From Actinomadura syzygii (GTDB lineage Bacteria; Actinomycetota; Actinomycetes; Streptosporangiales; Streptosporangiaceae): 64,000 nucleotides of DNA. The notes below the pieces were generated by a model. The model had not been told where the DNA came from, searched no databases, and saw nothing but the letters and a program-made list of their open reading frames with translations. Both the position numbers and the translations under genes were made by a program. Of the stretch, positions 9,446-18,099 are shown piece by piece; position 1 is the first letter of the stretch; the number at the start of each line of letters is the position of its first letter. Location: the NCBI RefSeq assembly GCF_008085905.1, contig NZ_VSFF01000007.1:310001-374000 (forward strand), in the 5' to 3' direction.

Positions 9446-10087
9446 ATGAAGCGCTCGGCTGATGATGTAGTCACTGCGGACGACCTCGAAACGTCCGTCC
9501 GTCTTGCCGTTGCCACCATGCGGCAAGCGCCGTCCGAGCGGGCATGGGACGCCAAAGCAGGAACCCTTGAGTGGACCTGCTGGGAAACCGTGGAACACCT
9601 GAGCGACGACCTTTTCGCGTACGCCGCGCAGTTGGGCCCGCAGACCCCGCCCATGGACGGCGAAGTGCCGTTCGTGTGGGAGAGCCGAAGGCCCGGCGGT
9701 CCGGCGAACGTCATCCACGCCGACCGGAAAGCAGGGCCCGCCGGACTTCTCCAGGTGCTGGACGCATGCGGCGGCCTGCTCGTCGCCATGGTGCGCGGCA
9801 CATCGTCCGACGTCCGCGCCCACCACGGGTACGGGGCGTCGGACCCCGAAGGGTTCGCCGCGATGGGAATGGTCGAGACCTTCGTCCACACGCACGATGT
9901 GGCGGAGGGCCTGGACCTGACCTGGGAGCCGCCCGCCGAATTGTGCACCCGCGTTCTCACCCGCCTTTTCCCGGACGCTCCGCACGACACCGACCCGTGG
10001 CAGACACTGCTCGGGGCGACGGGACGCGCAGAACTCCCAGGGCGCCCGCGCCTGACCTCCTGGCGCTGGCAAGGCACCCCACGCTGA
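9446..10087 (+). CDS. MDMPI-like (DinB fold) metal-binding protein
   Basis: 213 residues. CWETVEHLSDDLF and MVETFVHTHDVAEGL give the three histidines expected of the mycothiol-dependent maleylpyruvate isomerase N-terminal domain (DinB four-helix fold, TIGR03083-like). Members use or detoxify with mycothiol or bind metal, but most are uncharacterised, and the reaction here is unknown. It follows the HNH gene by 25 bases on the same strand. Confidence 0.75.
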   Translation: MKRSADDVVTADDLETSVRLAVATMRQAPSERAWDAKAGTLEWTCWETVEHLSDDLFAYAAQLGPQTPPMDGEVPFVWESRRPGGPANVIHADRKAGPAGLLQVLDACGGLLVAMVRGTSSDVRAHHGYGASDPEGFAAMGMVETFVHTHDVAEGLDLTWEPPAELCTRVLTRLFPDAPHDTDPWQTLLGATGRAELPGRPRLTSWRWQGTPR

Positions 10088-10117
10088 TCGTCCCTGTAGG
10101 CGAAATGAGCGTGGCGG

Positions 10118-10975
10118 TTAGAGGAGTGCCTCGCCGAGGTGTCGCCAGTGGGACATGGATTCGCCTGGAGCCGTTCCGATCACCTGCACGGTGACGTGGT
10201 CCGCGCCCGCGTCGACGTGGTCGCGGAGTTTCTTCACGATGGTGTCCAGGTCGCCCCAGAAGACCAAGTCGTCGACAAGGCGGTCGGCGCCGTGTGTGAT
10301 CTCGTCCTCGGTGTAGCCCAGACGGCGGAACTTCTCGATGTTGAACGGCGTGTTCAGGTAGGGGTGCAGGTGCTCGCGAGCTATCGCGCGTGCCTTGGTC
10401 GCGTCTGACTCGAACAGCACGGGGTGTTCCACGCCGAGGAATGCGTCCGGCCCTAGGGTCTCTCGGGCCTGCACCGTGTGCGCGACGGTGACGTGGTACG
10501 TGTGCGCCCCCGCGGCCCGGTCCCGGGACAGTTCCAGCATTTTCGGCCCGTACGCGGCCAGGACCCGTCGAATCGGGGTCTCGGCGCCCGGCGCGTCTGG
10601 GTCGTCCAGCGCGTCGAGGTATTCGCGCATGGCTGCCAAGGGTTTGACCCCCGGTCGCCTCTGCCCGCCGTACCCCAACCCGAGGACGTGCCGTCCCGGA
10701 TAAGCGTCCGCGAGGAGTGCGCTGCCGCCGCGTGCCGAACGCGCGTCCCGCGCCCAGATCTGCGCGATGGCGTTGACGGCCCGTATCCGTTCGGTCGACG
10801 AGAGGATGAGGCTCGCGAGTGAGAACGCCTCGCGTCCGCCCACCTCCGGGAACCAGAACGACCGCCAGCCCTGCTCCTCCAGTTCCTGTACCGACTCCCG
10901 GATCCTCGCCGCCGGCAACTGCTCGAACTCGAAGCTGTAGAGCCCGAACGTGCCGAGATCGTCGAACGCGCCCAT
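10118..10975 (-). CDS. F420-dependent LLM-class oxidoreductase
   Basis: The ATG at 10975 is preferred over one ten codons upstream, because AAGGGG lies seven bases before it. 285 residues in a luciferase-like (TIM-barrel) fold: ESVQELEEQGWRSFWFPEVG, NAIAQIWARDARSARGG, GRHVLGLGYGG and GADHVTVQVIG are typical of actinobacterial coenzyme-F420 oxidoreductases of the MSMEG_4141 kind. F420 use is inferred from the family. The ArsR gene lies 101 bases upstream on the same strand and is a plausible regulator. Confidence 0.82.
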   Translation of the reverse strand: MGAFDDLGTFGLYSFEFEQLPAARIRESVQELEEQGWRSFWFPEVGGREAFSLASLILSSTERIRAVNAIAQIWARDARSARGGSALLADAYPGRHVLGLGYGGQRRPGVKPLAAMREYLDALDDPDAPGAETPIRRVLAAYGPKMLELSRDRAAGAHTYHVTVAHTVQARETLGPDAFLGVEHPVLFESDATKARAIAREHLHPYLNTPFNIEKFRRLGYTEDEITHGADRLVDDLVFWGDLDTIVKKLRDHVDAGADHVTVQVIGTAPGESMSHWRHLGEALL

Positions 10976-11076
10976 CGGATCGCCCCTTCGCGTGTCAGCA
11001 TCCATCTACGAATCGGAATATCGCAGATCTTCGATGTGACTGTCAAAGTGGTCTAGGGGCTGGGTGGGCGTTGGCG

Positions 11077-11406
11077 TTAGAGCGTTCGGCCGAGCGTGGC
11101 GACGAGTTGGGCGATGCGCTCCTCGTCGCGCTTGTAGTGGGTCCACTTGCCCACTCGCGTCGCCCTGACCAGTCCTGCCCGCTGTAGTTCGGCCATGTAC
11201 GCCGACACGGTCGACTGGGCCAGACCCGCCTTCGCCTGGAGGTGGCTCACGCACACCCCGACTTCGACAGGGTCCGCGACGGGCTCCTGGGTGAAGTGGC
11301 GTTCCGGGTCGCGCAGCCAGTAGAGCAGTTGAAGACGCACCGGGTTCGCCAGCGCACGCAGCGCTGTGACCAGGTCGAGGTCGGTTGAACCGGCGCTTTC
11401 TGCCAT
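11077..11406 (-). CDS. ArsR-family winged-helix regulator
   Basis: 109 residues. LVTALRALANPVRLQLLYWL, then VSHLQAKAGLAQSTVSAYMAELQRAGLVRATRVGKWTHYK, is the ArsR/SmtB helix-turn-helix and beta wing. The cysteine in VGVCVSHL near helix 3 is in the region used for metal or thiol sensing by some members, but a single Cys is weak evidence. A perfect inverted repeat lies just upstream, consistent with autoregulation. It is placed head of the oxidoreductase on the same strand. Confidence 0.85.
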   Translation of the reverse strand: MAESAGSTDLDLVTALRALANPVRLQLLYWLRDPERHFTQEPVADPVEVGVCVSHLQAKAGLAQSTVSAYMAELQRAGLVRATRVGKWTHYKRDEERIAQLVATLGRTL

Positions 11407-11426
11407 GAACGCGAGTATAGGTCGGC

Positions 11427-11450
11427 ATCGACGTTTCGCATCACGTCGAT
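11427..11450. promoter_or_regulatory. Inverted repeat, candidate ArsR operator
   Basis: ATCGACG (11427-11433) and CGTCGAT (11444-11450) are perfect inverted arms with a ten-base spacer, 20 bases before the ArsR start codon. Arm length and position suit autoregulation; binding is inferred. Confidence 0.45.
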
Positions 11451-11469
11451 ATGGGGTGGACGCTCGCGC

Positions 11470-12546
11470 TCAGCGGAGGTAGTGGAACGCGGGCTTGGGG
11501 TGCATCAGGAAATCGTGGTGGGAGATGTTCCAGGCGTAGGCCCCGGCCATGGTGAAGGCGATGACGTCGCCACGGGAGAGGGGTGGGACGGGCACGTTGC
11601 GGGCGAAGACGTCCTTGGGAGTGCACAACTGGCCCACCAGCGTGGCCGGGCTCTCCAGGCCGCTTGCGGTGAGGACCGTGAAGGGTTGATTGTGCCCCTT
11701 GGTCACGGGTGTTCTCAGGTGGTGGGTGCCGCCGCGCAGGATCACGTAGGTGTCGCCATGGGTCGTCTTCACGTCCAGGACGTCGGTGACGTACCAGCCG
11801 TGGTAGGCGGTCATCGCGCGTCCGGGCTCTATCCGAACCGTGGCGGGGATGTGAGTCAGGCCCGTTCCGTACAGGGTCCAGTCGAAGCGGCTTTGGGGGG
11901 ACGTGTAGTCGACGGCCATGCCGCCGCCCACGTTCAGCTCGGGATCGTCCACTCCTAGGGATTTCAGCCAGGGGAGCGCCCAATCCGCTATTTGGTGCGC
12001 CAGGTCGAGCATGGTGGGTGCGTCCAGGCCGGAGGCCAGGTGTGCGTGGACGCCTCGGAGGGTGATGTGCGGATTGTCCTCCAGTAGGCGGGCGCATTCG
12101 GTGAGGGCGTCCTCGTCCATGCCGAAAGGGCCGCTCATGGCGAGGGCGGCGTTCGGGGTGCTGAGGGGGAGGTTCGCGCGCAGCAGGATGTCGGCGGAGC
12201 CCAGTGCGGCGAGGCGGGCCAGTTCGCTTGGGCTTTCGACGTGGATTCGGTCGACTTTGATGGCCTGGGACAGTTCTTCGTCCGTCTTGCCTGGGCCGCC
12301 GAAGGCGATGCGGGCATCGAACAGGGTTTCTTGGACATGGGCCAGTTCGCCACCGGACGCGACCTCGATGCCGTCCACGTGTGGCGCGAGCGTCCGGAGG
12401 ATCTCGGCGTCCGGGTTGGCCTTGGCCGCATAGAACAGTTCTGTGCCGTCGAGAGTGGCGCGGATCTGCCTGATGTGGGTTTCGAGGCCGGAAAGGTCGT
12501 AGAGGTAGGCGGGATACCGGTCCAGGTTGACGGCTTGTTCGTTCAT
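11470..12546 (-). CDS. PLP-dependent decarboxylase of siderophore cluster (PvsE/SbnH-like)
   Basis: The start ATG at 12546 overlaps the previous stop as ATGA; 358 residues. It has the alanine-racemase-fold decarboxylase pattern: PLP lysine in LFYAAKANPD (about Lys42), IEVASGGEL, GVHAHLASG, NVGGGMAVDY, IEPGRAM and the dimer-site GQLCTPKDV. Family members decarboxylate DAP, ornithine, arginine or, in siderophore clusters, serine- or Dap-citrate intermediates. As last gene of a four-gene coupled set it matches pvsE of vibrioferrin. Substrate choice is inferred from context. Confidence 0.85.
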   Translation of the reverse strand: MNEQAVNLDRYPAYLYDLSGLETHIRQIRATLDGTELFYAAKANPDAEILRTLAPHVDGIEVASGGELAHVQETLFDARIAFGGPGKTDEELSQAIKVDRIHVESPSELARLAALGSADILLRANLPLSTPNAALAMSGPFGMDEDALTECARLLEDNPHITLRGVHAHLASGLDAPTMLDLAHQIADWALPWLKSLGVDDPELNVGGGMAVDYTSPQSRFDWTLYGTGLTHIPATVRIEPGRAMTAYHGWYVTDVLDVKTTHGDTYVILRGGTHHLRTPVTKGHNQPFTVLTASGLESPATLVGQLCTPKDVFARNVPVPPLSRGDVIAFTMAGAYAWNISHHDFLMHPKPAFHYLR

Positions 12547-14153
12547 AGCGGTCTGGAGGCGGCGAGTGGGTTGGGGACGGGGACGTAGGTCGCGCCACGG
12601 TCGGCCGTCCGGGACCATCGGGTGCGAAGGTTCGCCTTGGCAGGCAGCGGCACCCCGGCCAGCAGCGCCCTGATGTGCGGCTGGTCGTCGTAGGCGGCGA
12701 AATGTTTTCTCGCTGTCGGCCACAGTTCGTCTTGCAGGAATGGGTGCAGGTCCGCGACCGCCGCCGCTATTTCGGTGAGGTGGTTGACGAGCAGGCAGTA
12801 GACGACGCGGTTCCATCCCTGGGCGGGTGCGTAGGTGAGGCTCTCGGCGACGCGGGATGGCACGTGGTTCAGGTTCCAGCGGCCCGTGGTCAGTTTCGTG
12901 CCTTCCAGGTCACGGAATGCGGCGTGAATGGGCATGCCGTCGTGGTCTACGCAGATGAGGACGTTCTGAAGGTGCGGTTCGAGGACGACGCCATGGTCCA
13001 GATAGGCACCGAGGACTGGTGGAGCCACGTGCCTGACGTAGGCGTCCCACCAGGCTTGTGCGCCTTCTGGCGTCGATAGGGCGGGCAAGTCGGAGAGGAA
13101 CGTGCTGTAAGGGTCGGCCAAGGCGCCCGCTAGCAGCGGTGTGCCGGGGAGGGCCTTCACTCCTTGTCGCAGGATCACGCCCAAGCCCTCATACAGGCGT
13201 CGGTCGGCGAACGCGATGGTGCGGTAGGCGGGCTCTGCGAGAAGTGTGGAATTCAGCTTCTCGAACAAGGGCGGCAGCAGCTCGTTGAGCGCCATGGCAC
13301 TGGCCAGTTCGTACCAGGCGTTCTTGCGGACGCAGTTGGTGATGCGCACGTCCAGGCTGAACTTGCAGAACACATCGGCGTCCGGCAGATACGCCGTGCG
13401 GACGGACGACGTGGGCACCGCCTCCACATCGGACGGTCCGAGGTCCAGGAGCGACCCGTCCGCCAAGGCTTTGCGCAACATGTCGTTGTCGGTTAGAAGG
13501 TTGAACTGCCACGGGTGGACGGGAAGCAGCCCATACCCAGCGGGAGCGCCGGGCCCGTACGTCTCCAGGCTTCTGAACGCCTCTGGGTCGCCTTCCTCGG
13601 CGATGAGGTGGGCCGGAACGCCCAGCCAACGTGGGCGGAAGCGCGCTCTGGTCTCCGGCGCGTATTGCAGCCAGTCGGCGGGTGATCCCTGGCGCGCCTT
13701 GGGAGCCGGATGAAACCGGTGGCCCGCCACTAATGACTGCTCGGAGTCGAGGTAGGCCGATTCTGTGTGGTGTTCACCGCGTGCGGTGAGGATGGCCGCC
13801 AGGGCGTTGTGGCTGTCGCGCACCTGGTGGAGGAATTCGGGGTTCGGGTGGCCCGTCGCCAGTTCCAGTTCACCGGCGACCAGGTTCGCGAGCCTGTCCC
13901 AAGGGGCGGGGATCCATTCGTCCCCGCGACGTTCCTCGAACGGTGGGACGAGACGGTAAGTCGCTCCGGACGGTGGACGGCTCAGCCCCGTCCGCAGCAG
14001 GACGCCCGCTCGCGGCAGCCGGACGACCAGCCGCGCACCGTCCTGCCACACCTGCTGCTCTGGCGCGCACACCTCCCGGACGAGGCAGTTGAGCAGCGCG
14101 GTCGAGGTGGTGTCCTCAGCTTGGGCGGCTTGGGTGAGTTGGCTCAGCGGCAC
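12543..14153 (-). CDS. IucA/IucC-family NIS siderophore synthetase (PvsD-like)
   Basis: The GTG at 14153 lies inside the end of the upstream gene (11-base overlap); 536 residues, normal for the family. Motifs include GHRFHPAPKARQG (ATP/acceptor-site His-Pro and Lys), VHPWQFN, SSVRTAYL, KFSLDVRITNCVRKN and EPHLQNVLI, followed by the C-terminal FhuF-like part. NIS synthetases adenylate a carboxylate (usually of citrate) and join it to an amine or alcohol. Position third in the cluster matches pvsD. Confidence 0.9.
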   Translation of the reverse strand: MPLSQLTQAAQAEDTTSTALLNCLVREVCAPEQQVWQDGARLVVRLPRAGVLLRTGLSRPPSGATYRLVPPFEERRGDEWIPAPWDRLANLVAGELELATGHPNPEFLHQVRDSHNALAAILTARGEHHTESAYLDSEQSLVAGHRFHPAPKARQGSPADWLQYAPETRARFRPRWLGVPAHLIAEEGDPEAFRSLETYGPGAPAGYGLLPVHPWQFNLLTDNDMLRKALADGSLLDLGPSDVEAVPTSSVRTAYLPDADVFCKFSLDVRITNCVRKNAWYELASAMALNELLPPLFEKLNSTLLAEPAYRTIAFADRRLYEGLGVILRQGVKALPGTPLLAGALADPYSTFLSDLPALSTPEGAQAWWDAYVRHVAPPVLGAYLDHGVVLEPHLQNVLICVDHDGMPIHAAFRDLEGTKLTTGRWNLNHVPSRVAESLTYAPAQGWNRVVYCLLVNHLTEIAAAVADLHPFLQDELWPTARKHFAAYDDQPHIRALLAGVPLPAKANLRTRWSRTADRGATYVPVPNPLAASRPL

Positions 14154-15727
14154 GTCTCGTCCAGTAGGTAGTTGGGGCCTGGCGGGCCGTAGTGCTTGTT
14201 GATGTCGGCCGCGCCGGTCCGCGCCTTGTCGACGAGGGTTCCGGCGGTGACCATCGCCTTGCCCGGCAGCGTTCCGGCGTCCAGCGTGCGGGAGCGCAGG
14301 AACGCCTGGTCCGGTCCGAGGGCGGCGTCCAGGCGCTCGCGGATCATCCGGCGGCCGTCGCGCCAGGGGAGCAGGCCGCGCTCGGCCAGGCCCAGGGCGG
14401 GCGCCGCCGCGCACAGGTGCAGCGTGATGGTGACGAAAACCTTGGCGAGCGCCTCGTCGTCGGTCGTCGTCATGCGCTGGTCGATGAGGTCGCGGGGATC
14501 GGTGCCGGGCGTCGGGGGGAGCCGCTCACGGAGTCGGGACGTGTTGATGAGCGCGCCGTCGTTGTCCTTGATGAGGAGCTGTGGCGGTGTGTCGTCGTTC
14601 AAGACGAGCGCCACGTTCTGCTGGTGCGCCTCTAGCGCGATCCCGTATCGGAACAGCGTGACGTTCCACGAGAACAGGGCCGACAGGTAATCGCCGAACA
14701 GCGACTCCACGTCCCAGCGTTCGATCACGTAACCGTTGTCGGGAGACTCCGCGAGCAGTGCCGCTATCGGGACGACGTGCGCGCGCGCCGTCCCGGGTGG
14801 GAAATACCGCACGAGATAGGCGAGCAGCGGATCCTGCGCGTGCCCGTAGGTCTGTTCGTCTGCGAGGAGGACGGGAAGCGCGGGTTCCCGTGTGAGGACG
14901 CGGTGCAGGACGCGTTCGACGAGCGCTCCGTCCGGCAGCGTCCCCGGCATGATCGTGCGGCGGTTGCGCCGTCCCAGCGTGCTGGTCGGCAGCGGCATCT
15001 TCAGGTGCGCCAGCGGCGCGGCCACCACCGTCCGCATCGACAGCGTGGGCATGACCTGCAGATACGGCTCGGGCGCGAGGACGGCCGCCGGGTGCCCGCG
15101 CACCTGTTCGAACGCGAGCGGGTGGACGGGGAACAGCGCGTCGGCCGAGGTCAGCCCCACGTCGGACGCGGCGGGCCACCAGTCGGGGAGCGTCCCGGCG
15201 AGCTCCGGCTCCCGCACCGCCGCCCACCGCAGCGCGAACGCGGGCGCGAACTCCGGCGCGTAACGGCTCAGATCCGCCATGGACAGCCCCGCGCGGCTCG
15301 CCCCCGCCGGATGCACCGGATGCCCGTCGTAAGCCGCCAGCGTCTCGTAGAACGCCCCCGGCCCCCTCCTCAGCCCGTCCGGCATCCGCGCCAGCCGCCG
15401 CAGCACCGCCGGACGCGCGTCGCCGTGCAGCTTGATCGTCGCGAGCGCCTCCCGGCATTCGCGCTCGAACGCGGCCGTGTCGTCGCGCGGGTCCGCCAGC
15501 ACGCGGACGGCGGCGAAGACGTCGCTCAGCCTCAGGTTCTGCTCCGGATCCACGACGAGTTCGGACAGGAACGCGGGACGCGCCTCAAGCAGCCGCACGC
15601 CCCGTCCGGGCAGTTCCAACGTCCCGTTCCGGAGGCGGTCGCGTAGGCCCGCGTAGTTCTCTCGTAAGAGGGCGTCCAGGACACGGGCGGCTAGCCGACC
15701 TTCCGCGCTGTCCGCGTCGGAGGTCAC
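14144..15727 (-). CDS. IucA/IucC-family NIS siderophore synthetase (PvsB-like)
   Basis: GTG start overlapping the ATP-grasp stop as GTGA; 527 residues. It shows GHPVHPAGASRAG, FPVHPLAFEQV, PTLSMRTVVAAPLAHLKMPL and EAHQQNVALVL, clear IucA/IucC features. The usual HP-x-x-K-x-R motif reads HPAGASR here, without the lysine that the second synthetase keeps. This may be a clade trait or may alter activity. It is a distant paralogue of the next gene, and the two together would make the two citrate amide or ester bonds of an asymmetric siderophore. Confidence 0.88.
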   Translation of the reverse strand: MTSDADSAEGRLAARVLDALLRENYAGLRDRLRNGTLELPGRGVRLLEARPAFLSELVVDPEQNLRLSDVFAAVRVLADPRDDTAAFERECREALATIKLHGDARPAVLRRLARMPDGLRRGPGAFYETLAAYDGHPVHPAGASRAGLSMADLSRYAPEFAPAFALRWAAVREPELAGTLPDWWPAASDVGLTSADALFPVHPLAFEQVRGHPAAVLAPEPYLQVMPTLSMRTVVAAPLAHLKMPLPTSTLGRRNRRTIMPGTLPDGALVERVLHRVLTREPALPVLLADEQTYGHAQDPLLAYLVRYFPPGTARAHVVPIAALLAESPDNGYVIERWDVESLFGDYLSALFSWNVTLFRYGIALEAHQQNVALVLNDDTPPQLLIKDNDGALINTSRLRERLPPTPGTDPRDLIDQRMTTTDDEALAKVFVTITLHLCAAAPALGLAERGLLPWRDGRRMIRERLDAALGPDQAFLRSRTLDAGTLPGKAMVTAGTLVDKARTGAADINKHYGPPGPNYLLDETCR

Positions 15728-16869
15728 GCGATCGTCCAGTCGTGGGCGGCGCGGAAGCGTGCCAGTGCGGCGTTCACCTCGTCCGGGCCGGGCCCGATCG
15801 CTCGGACCGTCCCCAAGTAGTCGCGGTTGGTGCGGGTGACGGCGACGGAATCGCCCACCGAGCGTTGGGGACGGTAGGAAAGGCGCACGGGGCCGTCGTC
15901 CAGGCGCAGTGGCCCAGGGGCGGACGTGAGCGTGCCGGAACGTTCGGCGATGACCGGCTCAGCAATCGCGTGCCGCGGCGGGGGAGTCTGGAAATCCGCC
16001 AGAGGCTCACCCAGATGGACCCTCAGAATCTGCTCGAACAACGGGACGCCCAGCAGGTCGGCCAACAGGAAGTCGCAATGGTCACCGATCAGCCGGTAAT
16101 TGACCTCGATGATGCGGGCTCGCCCCTCATGGACGACGAACTCCGTGTGACAAGCCCCGAACCCGATGCCCAGCGCGTCGAGCTGCCGCAGAACCTGTGG
16201 TGTCTCCGGGGGCGGCTCCGTCCACTCAAGGCGCTCTTCGACGAAGAACGGCGGCGGCGAGACCGTCGTACGGAACGAACCCAGTGCGCGTAGCTCCCGC
16301 CCGTCACCGAGCGTCTCCAGCGTGTGGAGCCGTCCTGGCAGATACTCCTCGGCCACTAGCGGATCGTCCCGCCGCGCGGAAATCTCCTCAACGCGCGTGG
16401 ACAATTCCAGGGCGTTCTGGACGAGGAACACGTCCTCGCTGGCGACGCCCTCCCGAGGCTTCACGACGAGCGGGTACGGAGCGTCTTCGGGCACGCGCCG
16501 GGCGTCAGCAGAGAAGACCGGGTCGACCGGCGCTAGGTGCCGCCGCATGAGCGCCTTGTTCTTCGCCCGCGTCGCCGCCCGCCAGTCCTTGGCGGGGAGT
16601 CCGAAGTAGGCGGCGGCCAGCGCGGTGGGCGCCTGGAGGAAGTCGCTGTTGGAGAACACGGCGGCGGGCTCGTCCTCGACGGCCGCGACGATCTCCCGGA
16701 AGTCGGTGACGTCGCATTCGACGACCGGCCCGTCGTACGACTGGGAATGGACGGACGGACGGTCGGTGAGCAACGTCACGTCCAGACCCAGGCGGGCGGC
16801 GGCGGGCAGGAACCCGTGCGTCACGGAATCGGTCGCCTTCCCGGCGACGAGATAGAGCGAGGCGGCCAC
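15724..16869 (-). CDS. ATP-grasp ligase of siderophore cluster (PvsA-like)
   Basis: GTG start with GGAAAGG six bases upstream; 381 residues. The ATP-grasp core is visible: ALMRRHLAPVDPVF, YPLVVKPREGVASEDVFLV (nucleotide-binding Lys), LVAEEYLPGRLHTLE and RIIEVNYRLIGDHCD (Mg-binding Glu/Asn). It would ligate a carboxylate to an amine. In the vibrioferrin locus the first gene, pvsA, is also an ATP-grasp enzyme. It is the promoter-proximal gene, 61 bases after an iron box, so the set should be induced by iron starvation. Confidence 0.85.
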   Translation of the reverse strand: MAASLYLVAGKATDSVTHGFLPAAARLGLDVTLLTDRPSVHSQSYDGPVVECDVTDFREIVAAVEDEPAAVFSNSDFLQAPTALAAAYFGLPAKDWRAATRAKNKALMRRHLAPVDPVFSADARRVPEDAPYPLVVKPREGVASEDVFLVQNALELSTRVEEISARRDDPLVAEEYLPGRLHTLETLGDGRELRALGSFRTTVSPPPFFVEERLEWTEPPPETPQVLRQLDALGIGFGACHTEFVVHEGRARIIEVNYRLIGDHCDFLLADLLGVPLFEQILRVHLGEPLADFQTPPPRHAIAEPVIAERSGTLTSAPGPLRLDDGPVRLSYRPQRSVGDSVAVTRTNRDYLGTVRAIGPGPDEVNAALARFRAAHDWTIA

Positions 16870-16929
16870 AAGCGGCCTTTCCAGTGCGTGGGACGAGCCT
16901 GTTCCAAGACGAGCCTGGCTGAGCCGCAG

Positions 16930-16948
16930 TGAGGTAAGGCTTGCCTAA
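16930..16948 (-). promoter_or_regulatory. Iron box (DtxR/IdeR-type operator)
   Basis: TGAGGTAAGGCTTGCCTAA matches 15 of 19 positions of the DtxR/IdeR consensus TTAGGTTAGGCTAACCTAA and is itself nearly palindromic. It sits about 61 bases before the first siderophore gene in the divergent promoter region. Iron-dependent repression is inferred from this match and from the genes it precedes. Confidence 0.8.
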
Positions 16949-17030
16949 CTCGCAGTCACCATAGTGGCGGGGCGGGAACGCGGGGGCAAGAACGGCGACA
17001 TGGCGTGTCCCGGGCCGCCAGGATGGGGCC

Positions 17031-17639
17031 ATGGACCTTGTCGAACGGTGGGTCGCGCTGGCGGGACCACACACCCGCCGCATCGGCGCGGAACTCGACC
17101 AGCGCTACGGCGAACCCCATCGCCGCTACCACACGCGCGAGCACCTGACCGCCGTCCTCGACCTCGTGGACGACCTGGCGGCACACGCGGCGAACCCCGA
17201 CAACGTCCGTCTCGCGGCCTGGTTCCACGACGCCGTCTACGACCCGGAACGCGCCGACAACGAGGAGCGCAGCGCCCGCCTAGCCGCACGCATGCTCGCC
17301 GACACCGACCTCCCCGGACCGGACGTGGAGGAGGTCGTCCGGCTCGTCGAGTTGACCGCGTCGCACGCCCCAGAGGACGACGACCCGGACGGCCAAGTCC
17401 TGTGCGACGCCGACCTCGCCATCCTCGGAGCGGACCCCGACCGGTACGCCGCCTACGCCGCCGCCGTCCGCGAGGAGTACGCGTTCGTCCCCGACGAGTT
17501 CTTCAAAGCCGGACGGGCCGAAGTGCTCAACGGCCTACTGGCCCTCCCCAAGCTCTTCCACACGCCCATCGCCCGGGAACGCTACGAAGAACACGCGCGC
17601 CACAACATCCGAACAGAACTGCTGCTCCTCAACGCCTGA
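17031..17639 (+). CDS. HD-domain metal-dependent phosphohydrolase
   Basis: ATG start behind AGGATGGGG; 202 residues. HRRYHTREHL, AAWFHDAVYD (the HD pair) and LCDADLAILG form the metal-binding pattern of the COG4339-type HD proteins. The physiological substrate, perhaps a nucleotide, is unknown. Transcribed away from the siderophore operon; no functional link is evident. Confidence 0.8.
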   Translation: MDLVERWVALAGPHTRRIGAELDQRYGEPHRRYHTREHLTAVLDLVDDLAAHAANPDNVRLAAWFHDAVYDPERADNEERSARLAARMLADTDLPGPDVEEVVRLVELTASHAPEDDDPDGQVLCDADLAILGADPDRYAAYAAAVREEYAFVPDEFFKAGRAEVLNGLLALPKLFHTPIARERYEEHARHNIRTELLLLNA

Positions 17640-17664
17640 CCACGACTCCAACGCCCGACCCGCC

Positions 17665-17952
17665 TCAGCCCGTGACTCTGGGACGCGACACCTTGCGCTG
17701 ACGCAGGCCCGCCGCCGTCAAGCGGAGAAGCAATTCCTGGCAGCCCACCGGTTTCGCCCCCTGCCGGAGCGCGGCCTCGTAAAGTTCGGACGGGACGTCG
17801 TAGTGGTCACGCTCGAACGCCCGCGGCGGCATCCCGAGTTCCGCGGCGAACGCATGCAACTCCTCGTACGAGACATCGCTCACCATGTGCGACCACACCC
17901 GGCCGCGCGCCGGCCACAGCGGCGGGTCGATGAGGATCAAAACCGCTCCCAT
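17665..17952 (-). CDS. DUF4031 domain protein
   Basis: A small protein of 95 residues from the ATG at 17952; a TTG at 17940 with GGAG five bases upstream would give 91 residues beginning with the family-typical ILIDPP. LILIDPPLWPARGRVWSH and SYEELHAFAAELGMPPRAFERDHYDVP match DUF4031, short actinobacterial proteins of unknown function. No membrane segment or signal is visible. Its 3' end lies 25 bases from the end of the convergent HD gene. Confidence 0.82.
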   Translation of the reverse strand: MGAVLILIDPPLWPARGRVWSHMVSDVSYEELHAFAAELGMPPRAFERDHYDVPSELYEAALRQGAKPVGCQELLLRLTAAGLRQRKVSRPRVTG

Positions 17953-18099
17953 GAACCGGTCGACGGCGGCCGAGAACCCGGCAACGGCATCCCTTACTGT
18001 GAGTTTCCGCCCGTCTGCGATCCAGACGGCGCGACGAGTTCGGGAGCCCCAAGGTGAAGGCGCCCGGCCCGACAGTACGACATGCGAAGGGGCATGCAG

